Below are positions 1-8,706 of a DNA stretch of 64,000 nucleotides, piece after piece. The notes below the pieces were generated by a model. That model ran no database searches. It was not told where the DNA came from and worked only from the letters and a program-made list of their open reading frames with translations. Each line of letters starts with the position of its first letter. Positions within the stretch are counted from its first letter, which is position 1. Source of the DNA: Rhodopirellula halodulae (GTDB lineage: Bacteria; Planctomycetota; Planctomycetia; Pirellulales; Pirellulaceae); assembly GCF_020966775.1 (NCBI RefSeq), contig NZ_JAJKFV010000004.1, positions 248,001 to 312,000 of the forward strand. Direction: 5' to 3'. The position numbers and the translations under genes are program-made.

Positions 1-194
1 TGGTGCCTTTGTTTGTCGGGCAACCGTTCCTGGTGCTGCTGGCAATGCAATTGGAAGATTCAACCTACAGCACCGTGTCGTCCTTCGTCGTTGGCTTCTA
101 TTGCAGCCACTTTCTGATGGCGATGTTGTTTCTGTCGCTGATGCGGTCCAGCGGGCACCATTGGTTTCGAACCACGGAAGCCGCCACCGGTTGA
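1..194 (+). CDS. C-terminal fragment of a membrane protein (5' end outside window)
   Basis: An open frame enters from the left edge and stops with TGA at 192-194. The visible 63 or so residues contain two hydrophobic stretches (FLVLLAM and, further on, a Phe/Met/Leu-rich helix around FLMAMLFLSLM) followed by a short polar tail, as expected for the end of a polytopic inner-membrane protein. Codon use is like the neighbouring genes. The GTG at position 3 is probably internal, because the frame is open to the edge. Function cannot be read from this fragment. The convergent phosphatase gene ends 25 bases downstream. Confidence 0.5.
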   Translation, partial: VPLFVGQPFLVLLAMQLEDSTYSTVSSFVVGFYCSHFLMAMLFLSLMRSSGHHWFRTTEAATG

Positions 195-219
195 ACCAAA
201 CGATCGACGACGTGACACC

Positions 220-1629
220 TTAATTCTTTTGAAGCTGGCTTCGTTTCAGCGTCATGGAATGCACGGTTTCGTTTTCGATCGTGATGCACTCAAAGGTCAC
301 TTCCGGATCCGGCTTTTCGAACTCGAAGGTGATCTTTCCAAAGAAGTTGCCTTCGTTGTAGGAAAACAACGCTTCTTCTTTGGTTGGATGCGTGTGATCG
401 TTGGTCAGCTTGGACGTTTCGAATTCGAACAGGTCATAGCCTTGGGGACGTTCGATCTTGTAGATGTCCGTGCGATGGCGGTCCGCGGAGATCAGGATGA
501 CACCGCCGATGTCGTGCTCGTCGATCCAATCGAAGATCTCATTGCGTTCGTCTTTGACGCCCCACCATGAATCACGCCCCCCTTTGTCGGCGTGCTCCGT
601 CCAGAGGGTCCCCGACGCGAGCACTTTGAACGTCGCCGTGGAGGCTTTCAATCGCTGCTTCAACCACTCTTTTTGTTCCGGCCCCAACATCGTGCCATCT
701 TCGAAAGAACGGTAGTAGCGATTGTCGAGCATGAACACGTCGACATCTCCCATCGAAAAATCAAACCAACATCCCGGCAACTGATCGCCACCGCCATAAG
801 CCGGGTTGTTCCAATTTTCGCGAAAGACTTTCCATGTTTTGAACTTCCACTCGGGCTTGAAACGCTTCGGTCCACCTGATGAATCATCCTTGCCCAAATC
901 ATGATCGTCGTAGACCGCATACACCGAGGTCGACGCGGTCAGCCGTTGATACTCCGGTCGCAACTGACGGCGGTAGTAGTGAACGCGTTGCTTCGTTCGC
1001 GACTTCGGTTGGTCGATGTAGACGTTGTCTCCCAACATCAACAAAGCGTCCGGTTGGTGCTCCGCGATGACGTCCCACATCTTTTCTTTCGGTGGGTTGT
1101 ACCGAGCACCGCCACCAAAAGCAAAACTCACCGTCGCCGGTTGTTCCTTCGCGGGAAAGGTACGGAAGGAAGGACGCTGCTCAGCAAACACGGCCTCACC
1201 ATCGACCAGGATGTCATACGCAACTCGTGTATTGGGTTTCAGCCCTTTCATATCGAGCAACGCGGTGAAGTCGTTCTCGGCGGACGTTCGCACAACGTCG
1301 CTTTCTCCACCACCCCAAACCAATTGCACTTCCGCAGACTCGACGGTTCGAACCCAAATCCGCGCACTGTTGTCAGTTACACAACCCAGCATGGGTCCGC
1401 CCAGTAACTTCAGCGAGTGCTTTTGAATCAGCTCTTGATATTCCTGATCGTGAACCACGTCTTCCAACGACGCATCGGGCTCCTCCCACGTGTACATGGA
1501 TTGAAGAAAGTAGTGATCCATGTCGCCAATCACCGGTGTTTCCCTGGGCGTGGGAATCGGCGGTTTAGCTTGCACACCAACCGAGGCACATGTGAAAGCC
1601 AGAACGGTGCCACAGAACAATTTCTTCAT
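220..1629 (-). CDS. Secreted PhoD-like metallophosphatase
   Basis: Predicted 469-residue exported phosphatase/phosphodiesterase of the PhoD-like metallophosphatase superfamily, which hydrolyses phosphate esters with a bimetal centre outside the cytoplasm. The start at 1629 gives a clear signal peptide (MKKLFCG, hydrophobic core, Ala-Lys near residue 21); the frame stays open upstream to 1797, but that part lacks export features. A beta-sandwich N-domain (residues 70-160, GGPMLGCVTDNSARIW) precedes the catalytic domain. Metal-site motifs are GDNVYID (200-206), YDDHDLG (240-246) and SADRHRTD (381-388). The usual PhoD motif variants GDYIYE and WDDHE are replaced by these relatives, so the substrate is uncertain. 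The gene lies downstream of the transglutaminase-like gene, 104 bases away on the same strand, and may be cotranscribed with it. Confidence 0.85.
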   Translation of the reverse strand: MKKLFCGTVLAFTCASVGVQAKPPIPTPRETPVIGDMDHYFLQSMYTWEEPDASLEDVVHDQEYQELIQKHSLKLLGGPMLGCVTDNSARIWVRTVESAEVQLVWGGGESDVVRTSAENDFTALLDMKGLKPNTRVAYDILVDGEAVFAEQRPSFRTFPAKEQPATVSFAFGGGARYNPPKEKMWDVIAEHQPDALLMLGDNVYIDQPKSRTKQRVHYYRRQLRPEYQRLTASTSVYAVYDDHDLGKDDSSGGPKRFKPEWKFKTWKVFRENWNNPAYGGGDQLPGCWFDFSMGDVDVFMLDNRYYRSFEDGTMLGPEQKEWLKQRLKASTATFKVLASGTLWTEHADKGGRDSWWGVKDERNEIFDWIDEHDIGGVILISADRHRTDIYKIERPQGYDLFEFETSKLTNDHTHPTKEEALFSYNEGNFFGKITFEFEKPDPEVTFECITIENETVHSMTLKRSQLQKN

Positions 1630-1733
1630 GAGGTGAATCTCGCGATCGCGGACAGGGCGGGAATCTGCTTCCCGTCGCTCGCGGTGACCGCAACGAGCGA
1701 GGAAGAGATCGAGAGATTCTAGCAGATACGATT

Positions 1734-2393
1734 TCAGCCGCGTTCGATTCGTTCGTTCGAATCCACATCCAGCAGGTCCCGCGCAAGCTCGTTCCAATCG
1801 TCATGCGACAGCAAACAACGTTTGACCTCCGGGTGCGGAGTCGACCAAATTCGAGGCAAATCTGATTCTCCCGTGATCATGGGTCGGAAAGCCAACTGTT
1901 CCCGCGGCGGATGGAACATCGCTTGGACGCCCGGCTTGTTGCCACGTGCGTCGATGCGGTACCAACCATGGCTGGGTAAATGAACCGCATTCAACCCATG
2001 CAAACAAAACGGAGCCCCATCGCCATCGACCGAGAGTCGTTGATAGCAAAGCCCAGCCGGGATTTGGTTGGCTCGCAACAACGCACAAAGCAGGTGACTC
2101 TTGGCGTAGCAATAGCCGATCCCATGTTTCAACACATCGGAGGCTCGGCAAGTCACCGGTCCGCGTCGCGCATCACCACTGTGTTGGATTGAGTCACGCA
2201 CAAACTCAAAACACTTTTTCGCGGTCTCCTCCACCGTGCCGCTAACCAACCCGCGTGCTCGCGTCACCACCGCGTCCTGGTCGCTATCAATGATGTCGCA
2301 CGCGGCTAAAAATCCACACGGGTCGGGTTGGCTATCCAATTCATCCACAGCTTCGCTGTTCCTTTTAACATGCTTCGTCGCTTCCCGAATCAA
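1734..2393 (-). CDS. Transglutaminase-like superfamily protein
   Basis: 219-residue soluble protein with the papain-like transglutaminase core. The probable catalytic triad is Cys95 (GIGYCYAKSH), His132 or His138 (LHGLNAVH) and Asp148 (YRIDARGN). The order, the spacing and the hydrophobic helix after the cysteine (LLCALLRA) match bacterial transglutaminase-like cysteine proteases/amidases, which act on peptides or crosslinks. There is no signal peptide, so it is probably cytoplasmic. The start is a TTG preceded by GAGGGA; no ATG lies in frame upstream before a stop, so the N-terminus is moderately secure. Substrate unknown. Confidence 0.75.
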   Translation of the reverse strand: MIREATKHVKRNSEAVDELDSQPDPCGFLAACDIIDSDQDAVVTRARGLVSGTVEETAKKCFEFVRDSIQHSGDARRGPVTCRASDVLKHGIGYCYAKSHLLCALLRANQIPAGLCYQRLSVDGDGAPFCLHGLNAVHLPSHGWYRIDARGNKPGVQAMFHPPREQLAFRPMITGESDLPRIWSTPHPEVKRCLLSHDDWNELARDLLDVDSNERIERG

Positions 2394-2518
2394 TCCCTCG
2401 GGTCATCGGCGATTTGCCACCCGAGCGACCATCATGCCTTTGCATCGTCAAACGAAGGGACGGAACAGGCGAAGCGTAGGTTCGGTCCGGTCAGAGTTTT
2501 GACCAGGACACGCGGGCT

Positions 2519-2770
2519 TTATGAAGTGCTCGGCAACCGCGATTGCCGACGAGCGTGCCACGCACCGCACCAAAAGAACGTGACCAAGACAGTGGTCAGC
2601 ACCAAAGCGGAGAGAACATCCGCGGGCGACAAAGCCACGGCCGCTATGCTTCCAACGAAAAACATGCCAGCCATCGAGGCGAACCGATGCCGGCGGACAC
2701 GCAGCCCAACCGCAAACAAACCAAACATCACCGGAAGCAGAAGCTCCGCGAAACCAATCGACCAATGCAT
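2519..2770 (-). CDS. Small membrane protein, unknown function
   Basis: 83-residue hydrophobic protein with about two transmembrane helices (residues 8-22 and 33-67 contain long apolar runs such as LVLTTVLVTFFW) and a basic C-terminal tail. The ATG at 2770 is preceded by a good Shine-Dalgarno sequence, AAGGAGATGGACG, which supports real translation. It lies on the same strand as the neighbouring genes but about 125 bases from the transglutaminase-like gene. I recognise no family motif. Confidence 0.6.
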   Translation of the reverse strand: MHWSIGFAELLLPVMFGLFAVGLRVRRHRFASMAGMFFVGSIAAVALSPADVLSALVLTTVLVTFFWCGAWHARRQSRLPSTS

Positions 2771-2943
2771 CGTCCATCTCCTTCAAAGAGACCAAGGAAC
2801 ATTCGCCGAAAGCACTCTGTCGACCAGGGAACATCCCATTGACCACAGCCGTGAAGCGATCAAACGATTCTATCAGATCTGGATGCCCTATCGGCGTTGG
2901 GATCGCGAGCCAAACTCGCAGCGACCTTCGATTCCCACCGCGT

Positions 2944-3240
2944 TCAACCAGCCAAAATCCCCAGAAAAACCACGATGGTGATCGCCTCGCGATATTCCAA
3001 TTTTCGAAGAGGAACCAAATCAGTCACCAGCCGGTTCCAGAATTCGTTCACAAACCAAGCGCTGATGAACATCATCACCAGATAGCGGACGAAATCGATC
3101 AGCGACGTCAGCACCACGCCTTGAACAGGATACCCCTTCGCTTTGTCCGAGAATGCAAAGGTGAGAAAACCTGTGCCCGCGGAATACAAGATCAACAAAA
3201 TGTTGAAACCGATCGTGATGCCTTGTCGGTGTTTGTTCAT
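2944..3240 (-). CDS. Hypothetical membrane protein
   Basis: 98-residue protein with three apolar segments (FNILLILYSAGTGFLTF, a middle stretch around VVLTSLIDFVRYLVMMF, and a C-terminal ITIVVFLGILAG). The ATG at 3240 (MNKHRQGIT) is preferred because the open upstream extension to 3384 is Ser/Pro/Lys rich and non-hydrophobic. The C-terminus ends inside the last helix. It sits 61 bases downstream of the lipoprotein gene on the same strand and may be cotranscribed. No function can be assigned. Confidence 0.6.
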   Translation of the reverse strand: MNKHRQGITIGFNILLILYSAGTGFLTFAFSDKAKGYPVQGVVLTSLIDFVRYLVMMFISAWFVNEFWNRLVTDLVPLRKLEYREAITIVVFLGILAG

Positions 3241-3301
3241 GCGGAAGCCTGCGTTGTTCGGATAGGAACTGTCTGACGATCGCTTACTCGAAACGAACGG
3301 A

Positions 3302-3754
3302 TCAAGCGTACTGCGTGGGGGCCAAGAACGTTCGTTCTTCGACACCGCTTTCGGTTTTAAAAGCGACGTAGCCATCGGATTCAATTCGCGTTCGTTCTTC
3401 TTCGTTCAAATCTTCCTCCAACTGCCGCTGGATCAATTCGGTGTCGATGTACTTGACCACCAACTTCGCGGAAACGGTGGTGGCGACGATCAGCACCGAC
3501 AGAATTCGCATGCCTGGATACGGCAAGAAGAAAACTCGCGGACCGATCATTCCCGAGACGATTTCGTACCCGCGCAAGGCGACTCGATAATTCTCCAATT
3601 GGTCGGTGGATGTCTCCTCCACTTTCCTTTCCAGCTCCGCATTGACCTGATCCACCGTCGCGGCAACCGGCGCCGTCACTTGGCCTTTGTCACAACCCGC
3701 GACAGACGCCGCGGCGGCCACCGCTGAAAGTGAAAGAAATTGTCGTCGCTGCAT
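3302..3754 (-). CDS. Predicted lipoprotein with twin-arginine-like signal
   Basis: 150-residue protein starting MQRRQFLSLSAV with a hydrophobic stretch and a lipobox-like VAGC (Cys at about residue 21). RRQFLS resembles a Tat motif, so export as a lipoprotein is likely. The mature part has a charged coiled-coil-prone segment (ELERKVEETS), an apolar stretch (about 80-100, MRILSVLIVATTVSAKLVV) and a very acidic C-terminal region. The start at 3754 (ATG) is used rather than the TTG one codon upstream. Unknown function; possibly in one unit with the small membrane protein downstream. Confidence 0.65.
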   Translation of the reverse strand: MQRRQFLSLSAVAAAASVAGCDKGQVTAPVAATVDQVNAELERKVEETSTDQLENYRVALRGYEIVSGMIGPRVFFLPYPGMRILSVLIVATTVSAKLVVKYIDTELIQRQLEEDLNEEERTRIESDGYVAFKTESGVEERTFLAPTQYA

Positions 3755-3864
3755 CAAACCGGCCCAGAACGTGAATGGAAGACTCCCCCATTCTAGGCCG
3801 CATGCGACTCAATCGTGGGCGCCTAGAACAGCGCCCGAATCGCGACTTCGCGGCAACGCAGCGA

Positions 3865-4299
3865 TCAGATCAGGTGAAACTGTTTGAGAAAATCGCGTCG
3901 ACTCGGTTGGAAACGCCGGTGCTCTACGTGCTTCAGTTTGCGCTGCCGTTCTTCGAATGCCGGCACGATGACTCCCCAACCACCATTACGAGCGAAGAAC
4001 ACCACGTAGTCGATCTTGTTGGGTGCCCAGCTATTTTGGATCTGCTGCGACTTGCCTTTGTTCAGAAATGACTTGACCTGAATACGAAAAAATTGCGGGC
4101 CGTCGGAGATCAACAGATCCGTTTTGTGACCGTGATCGAGCACCGGCAGAAAGACTTGCCATCCATCCTGCATCAGCCAACTGGCAATCAAACTCTCGTA
4201 CGAGGTGTTCTTGAGAGCTTGATGCGTTCCGGATTGAGTCTTCGTGATTCGTCGCGGCACAGAGTTCACAATCTCGCGAGAGGGCAAAATCGATTCCAA
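3865..4299 (-). CDS. PD-(D/E)XK nuclease-like protein
   Basis: 144-residue protein resembling the Holliday-junction-resolvase-like/PD-(D/E)XK endonuclease fold. A helix with an acidic residue (SYESLIASWLMQDGW) is followed by a beta strand with the metal-binding Asp (GHKTDLLISDG) and the second half-motif FRIQVKSF, where Gln replaces the usual Glu of ExK. Such Q-x-K variants occur in some active members of the fold, so activity is possible but not assured. The protein stands alone, with no methyltransferase or helicase partner beside it. Start uncertain: the frame opens at a TTG (4299), and GTG codons about 11-14 residues downstream are alternatives. Confidence 0.6.
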   Translation of the reverse strand: MESILPSREIVNSVPRRITKTQSGTHQALKNTSYESLIASWLMQDGWQVFLPVLDHGHKTDLLISDGPQFFRIQVKSFLNKGKSQQIQNSWAPNKIDYVVFFARNGGWGVIVPAFEERQRKLKHVEHRRFQPSRRDFLKQFHLI

Positions 4300-4541
4300 G
4301 CGAACTGACCGAGAATGACACGGGCTCTCAAGCTCGACGGGCCACGGGACAGATCCGACTTTTCCGATTCTGAAGCTTACGTCCCCTCGGAAGAGAACGT
4401 CCGCTCCACCATTCCAGGCCCGAGTGAAAACGGGCTGCGAACAATTATCCAGTTCGGATTGTGACGTTCCGAACGATCAGCCGGAGCAGGATCCTTGCCC
4501 TCGGCGACATCTCACGATTTCTGCACCACCAACCGAGCCGG

Positions 4542-5861
4542 CTAACTCGTGGGCAGACACGAGTCCAACGTCAGCAAGACAAACGCGGTTCCATACGGTT
4601 GGTGGTAATCGTACAGCGGGTAGTCCCACCACGATCCGTCCGTTTCCTGACGGTCCAACATCAGCTTTGCCAGCATGGCTTGATAGGGACCACGTTCGTC
4701 CTCGGGCAATAAATCCATTCCCACGGCCGCGTAGTAGTGACCAAAGAAGTAAAAGTAGCCGGCGACCTGCATCCAAGCTTCGTGGGGGATCGGACGTTTT
4801 CGGCCAATGTCCAACCATCCGTTGCGGAGGTACAGCCGGCACAACCAAACCTTCACCACGTCGTCGGTGATCTTGGTGTCTCCCCAAACTCGCATCGCCG
4901 CGTTGCAACACTGCGACCGTCCCAGACTTCCGCCGGGACGGTTGATCTCACGCATCGGTTGGTATTGCAAGTCTTCGCTGTACAGGTAGCTGAAGTCGGG
5001 CTTTTGTTGTCGGCCCAACGAAGCCACCGCGCGATCCACCATTCGTTGTGGCGGAGACACTCCAATTTTGTCCGCTTCTTTCAACGCGACCAAAACCGCA
5101 CCGTTGACGAAACTGGTGGAGGAGGAGGTCGGTTGGTCGGACTGATACCGGAAATCATAATAGCCCCAGCCACCATCGACCGATTCGTATCGCTGCAGTT
5201 TTTCGAACTGGTCCTGGATCAAGTCAACCATCACGGTCTGTTGATCGAGATCGCCTTCGTGCCATCCATGCAATCGCACCAAGGCTTGGATCGAATAGCC
5301 ATGGCCCCAAACGTTGTACAAAGCGGTTCCATCAGCGCGACGCAGTTTGGGCAATTCACGAAGCAACCATGTCTCCGCCCGCTGAATCGAATCACGAACC
5401 CGCGATTTCAAATCGCTCTGTTCGGTTTCTGGCAAGCGATCGAACGTATCGATCAAACCAGAAATGCCCAACGAAGTGGTCGCAGCTCGAAACGCATGAT
5501 GAGCCCCCGGAACCGGCGCGTAAATATTCAATCCTTTGGTTCGCGTCGGCGATCCCCAGGAACCATTCGGATTTTGATCCGCCAGCATGAATTCGACGCC
5601 GCGACGGATCGCTTCGCGAATTTCGGCGGGCGTTGGTTCATCAATCTTCGGTGGAACGGGTGTTTCGTCCAACTCAAACGGACGTTCCAGAACGGCCTCT
5701 TGCGCATTAGCCGAAGACATGTCGACAATGGTCACGCCGCCGCAAATCAATCCAGCCATCAACAACCATGCGTTGCAGTGCAATGCCCTTCTCACCGGTA
5801 ACCAACTCGAGAACCAACTCGACCGCACAGACGCCGCGTGATCATCTGATTGATAGATCAT
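4542..5861 (-). CDS. Exported squalene-cyclase/prenyltransferase-like repeat protein
   Basis: 439-residue protein of the alpha/alpha-toroid terpene cyclase/prenyltransferase superfamily. A signal peptide-like segment (LLMAGLICGGVTIV then SSANAQEA) precedes helical repeats with QW-type motifs: QNPNGSW near residue 95, GGWGYYDF in the middle and DGSWWDYPL near the C-terminus. The DxDD cyclase motif of true squalene-hopene cyclases is not visible, so this is more likely a secreted structural or binding toroid than a hopanoid cyclase. The ATG at 5861 has AGGAG seven bases upstream; an alternative ATG two codons earlier overlaps that site. It follows the adaptor gene by about 10 bases, so the two form an operon. 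Confidence 0.75.
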   Translation of the reverse strand: MIYQSDDHAASVRSSWFSSWLPVRRALHCNAWLLMAGLICGGVTIVDMSSANAQEAVLERPFELDETPVPPKIDEPTPAEIREAIRRGVEFMLADQNPNGSWGSPTRTKGLNIYAPVPGAHHAFRAATTSLGISGLIDTFDRLPETEQSDLKSRVRDSIQRAETWLLRELPKLRRADGTALYNVWGHGYSIQALVRLHGWHEGDLDQQTVMVDLIQDQFEKLQRYESVDGGWGYYDFRYQSDQPTSSSTSFVNGAVLVALKEADKIGVSPPQRMVDRAVASLGRQQKPDFSYLYSEDLQYQPMREINRPGGSLGRSQCCNAAMRVWGDTKITDDVVKVWLCRLYLRNGWLDIGRKRPIPHEAWMQVAGYFYFFGHYYAAVGMDLLPEDERGPYQAMLAKLMLDRQETDGSWWDYPLYDYHQPYGTAFVLLTLDSCLPTS

Positions 5862-5871
5862 GGTCATTCTC

Positions 5872-7185
5872 CTAAGGCGTCGAAGACATTGGTTCGAATT
5901 CCACCGAGGCTTTCGTCGTCGGCACAACAGAATCATCCACCTTCCCCGAAATTTTCACCACCGCGTCAAATTGCGTTCCCATGAAGGGCACCGGCGAGAT
6001 TGATTCCAAACTCCCTTTCAGTTTCAGATCAGGATCGATGGTTGGATGCACCATGCATCGATCGCCCGCATTCAACTTGGCGACGTCGGCTTCGCTGAGT
6101 GTCAGCCGGACTCGCAACTTACCAGGCTGGACCAGCGTTGCGATGACTTGGTCGGGCGACACTTTCGAACCCGCTTCGATCGGACTTGGTTTCGCATTCA
6201 ACGCACCACGATTGAGTTCGCCGTAGAGCAAAATCCCGTCCCCGGGAGCTTGCACGACGATCGATTTGCGTTGTTCGCGAAGCTTTTCGTAATCCGCTTC
6301 CTTTTTCGCCAAAGCATCCGCCGCCTTGCGACGTTCGAGGTCGCGTTTCTTCTTCGCACTCTCCAGGTCTCGGACCGCTTTCTCGTAAGCGATCTGGGCG
6401 CGTTCCCAGGCTGCCTCTTTCTGAGCGTCTTCCGCCGGAATGGATTGCTCGAGCGTTCGTTCTGATCGGATCTTGGTGCTTTCCAACCGGAACTCCGCCG
6501 ACTCGACCGATTGCTTGGCACGCTTGAGAACAATCTCTTCGGACTCTTCCGTCAAATCATCCGCGTCGTACATCTGCTGGAGCTGCTTCAGCTCTTCCAT
6601 CACGTTGTCCAGCGACGCCTGCGACATCTTGATATCGAATTCAGCGCTTTTGATTTTTCGATCGCGATCGACCTGCATGTAATTGTCGTAGGCCTGCTTC
6701 GCAGCTTTGCGTGTCCGCTCCGCGTCTTCGCGGTCCAGTTTCTGAGCAGCGACAAACTGATCGTAGGCGAATTGATCGTCTTCGGCCGCGAGCCTTGCCA
6801 GCCGAATTTCAATTTCAGAACTGGTCATTTTCTCGTCGATGGCCTCGGTATCGAACCAGATCACGGCCTGCCCTTTTTTGACCTTCGCTCCGTGCGGAAG
6901 GATTTTCTTGATTTCAAGCTGACCAAACTGATCCAGCCCGTGTGTTAGCTCCCAACTCTTGACCGCCTCCAAAGTGCCTTGCAGCTTGACGACTTCCGCT
7001 TCCGGCTCAGCGGACGCGGTCTCGTCAGCGGACTCTTTGCTCTCATCCGTTTCGGGCTTCGCTTGTTCCTTTGATTCCGTCGGCTTCTTGCCCCCGTCGT
7101 CCGCCGAGACCACGGGCCCGGATGCAATCGCGAGACAACCAATGACCACAGCAGCCCATAGGGCTGGATTCAACAAACACTTCAT
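5872..7185 (-). CDS. HlyD-like periplasmic adaptor (membrane-fusion family)
   Basis: 437-residue exported protein resembling membrane-fusion/efflux adaptors. It has an N-terminal signal segment (MKCLLNPALW...AIASG), an acidic linker (KPTESKEQAKPETDESKE), and a lipoyl/barrel-sandwich half (KILPHGAKVKKGQAVIWFD). A long alpha-helical hairpin rich in Glu/Lys/Arg (residues 110-300) leads to the second lipoyl half (VQAPGDGILLYGEL) and a beta-barrel part with KVSPDQVIATLVQPGKLRV. No ABC transporter or outer-membrane factor is adjacent; the only operon partner is the cyclase-like protein. The start at 7185 is chosen for the signal peptide; the frame is open 14 codons further. Confidence 0.75.
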   Translation of the reverse strand: MKCLLNPALWAAVVIGCLAIASGPVVSADDGGKKPTESKEQAKPETDESKESADETASAEPEAEVVKLQGTLEAVKSWELTHGLDQFGQLEIKKILPHGAKVKKGQAVIWFDTEAIDEKMTSSEIEIRLARLAAEDDQFAYDQFVAAQKLDREDAERTRKAAKQAYDNYMQVDRDRKIKSAEFDIKMSQASLDNVMEELKQLQQMYDADDLTEESEEIVLKRAKQSVESAEFRLESTKIRSERTLEQSIPAEDAQKEAAWERAQIAYEKAVRDLESAKKKRDLERRKAADALAKKEADYEKLREQRKSIVVQAPGDGILLYGELNRGALNAKPSPIEAGSKVSPDQVIATLVQPGKLRVRLTLSEADVAKLNAGDRCMVHPTIDPDLKLKGSLESISPVPFMGTQFDAVVKISGKVDDSVVPTTKASVEFEPMSSTP

Positions 7186-8023
7186 GGTGCGGATCTCAAA
7201 AGGCAGGAGGTAGAGCCAGGCAGGCAAACGCGACTATTGGCCAGTTCATCAACGAATTGGTCGAGAGAGCGTTCTTAAGCCCCAGTTTAGCTGACCAAGC
7301 AATCGCGGTTGCGAAGCAGGCAAGGTAGCCACTCAGCCGCTCGGATCAAACAAAAGAGATTTGCGAACGAACGATCCGCCCTAACCGCTCGACAACGGTC
7401 CCCACACCAACACGCTGCGTTTCGTATCCGAAGCCCAAAGAGATAGCCAGAGTCGCAAACCTCGAATCCCCAACGATTCGCACTGAACGCAAAAGGAGCA
7501 ATGCAGCCCCCACATCGCGAAAGCCAACAAGGCCCCTCAAAGTCACCACAAAAAGAAATCCAGCACGCCCAGGTGTAGACGGAAAAGTCACCTCAAGACA
7601 CTGCAGAAAGGACTGCTCGGCCGTATCTTCGGTCACGACGAAGCCAAACTGGTTGCCTGTTCCGCGAACTTGGGCCGAAACTTCAGGTGGCGTGCCTGGC
7701 GTTGCCAGAGAACCGGCGTCGATTGCGGATGCCGATCAATCGCAAGCGTCTGATCGAATCAAGCTAGCCGGGCTGGTTTTGTTTCTGCTCATTCCGCTGG
7801 CCACGGAACAGCAAAGCCAACTAATCAGATGCCGGAACGCTCGGCTAGGCCAATACGCCCAGCAGCGGCAGCGAGCACGGCGGGCCAGCGGGAGTCGGAG
7901 CGGACTGAAACAACGCTAGGAGTCCCATCCCGTCCTGTTTTTTCAACTCGAGCCCCCCGTCGCGTTGGACTGGGGTATTCGGTTGCTGTGCGCCCTTGCA
8001 TCTTTCAATTTGACATAAATGCC
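7186..8023. other. Gene-poor stretch upstream of the nucleotidyltransferase module
   Basis: About 840 bases in which I see no convincing gene, tRNA, terminator or mobile-element end. Open frames here (for example 7346-7636 minus and 7653-7919 plus) have no recognisable motif, no good ribosome site and atypical composition. It should hold the promoter of the adaptor gene at its left end and that of the module at its right end, but neither can be pinpointed. Confidence 0.4.
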
Positions 8024-8179
8024 ATGATTGATTCGGCGGTGCGGTCAAGAAATTTGCTCGCTAACTCTAGGCGTTGTTGTATTCGCTTTGAAGCGAGGCT
8101 AGAGTCACTGGATGAAATTAACTTGGCATCACCGAACGACGCCGCTACCCGAAGCGTCGAGTACCTCGCTTCCTTTTGA
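8024..8179 (+). CDS. Possible 51-residue ORF at the head of the nucleotidyltransferase module
   Basis: ATG at 8024 (MIDSAVRSRN) opens a short frame ending TGA at 8177-8179, predicted to be helical with mixed charge (FEARLESLDEINLASPND). Its stop overlaps the TTG that begins the longest version of the next gene (TTGA), an arrangement typical of translational coupling. There is no strong Shine-Dalgarno sequence. It could be a real small partner, such as an antitoxin-sized protein, or chance coding in a leader; comparative data are needed to choose. Confidence 0.3.
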   Translation: MIDSAVRSRNLLANSRRCCIRFEARLESLDEINLASPNDAATRSVEYLASF

Positions 8180-8706
8180 ACACGATTCAAACGTTTGCAA
8201 ATGCCGTATTTCAAGGGTGGGCCGTGAAGCCTGATCACCCCGCACTTCTTGAGCCAGGGATGCACCCTTTTGATCTGGCGAGTATTCGTGAACGCTGCGT
8301 AATCGCTTTCGGTGCATCTTCGACTCGCACGGACTTGATGCGAGGTCTGGAATATGCGTGTGATAGAATAACGGCAGCAAGTATCTACGGTGAACTTTGG
8401 ATTGATGGGAGCTTTGTCACTCAGAAGGAAAATCCTTCCGATATCGACGCTTTACTCGTCGTACCACACGACTTCCTAAATTCGCCGTCGAGCGAAATGC
8501 AGGACGTCTTCAGGTGGCTTCGAGACGGTGACTCAAAGGCAGAAATTGGCTTGGACGCTGACGTAGTGCCAGAGTTCCCTAAATCAAGCTCGATGTATCC
8601 GCTTTGGGAAGAGAACCGTCTTTACTGGATGCAAACTTTCGGCACTGGGCACGACGAGAAGACGGAAAAGGGTATCGCGAAAATCAAGTTTTTTGGAGCA
8701 ATCTGA
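8176..8706 (+). CDS. DUF6932/MNT-like nucleotidyltransferase
   Basis: 176-residue (from TTG 8176) or 160-residue (from GTG 8224) protein with the minimal-nucleotidyltransferase signature. The strand-loop WIDGSFVT is followed by PSDIDALLVV, supplying the paired acidic residues of the pol-beta-type metal site, and a third acidic strand may be IGLDADVV. The upstream helix LEPGMHPFDLASIRERC resembles the N-terminus of DUF6932 proteins. GTG 8224 has AAGGG upstream and fits the usual family start better; TTG 8176 overlaps the preceding small ORF. MNT proteins of this type often act as antitoxins or transfer AMP to partner proteins. The stop overlaps the next start (TGATG), so the downstream protein is the obvious partner. 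Base composition is lower in GC than the flanks, consistent with acquisition. Confidence 0.7.
   Translation: MNTIQTFANAVFQGWAVKPDHPALLEPGMHPFDLASIRERCVIAFGASSTRTDLMRGLEYACDRITAASIYGELWIDGSFVTQKENPSDIDALLVVPHDFLNSPSSEMQDVFRWLRDGDSKAEIGLDADVVPEFPKSSSMYPLWEENRLYWMQTFGTGHDEKTEKGIAKIKFFGAI

Noticed and set aside
4542-5861. Squalene-hopene cyclase making hopanoids
   Set aside because: No DxDD motif and the protein has an export signal; only the toroid fold is supported.
7346-7636. Minus-strand ORF in the gene-poor region
   Set aside because: No ribosome site, motif or codon pattern like neighbouring genes; probably chance.
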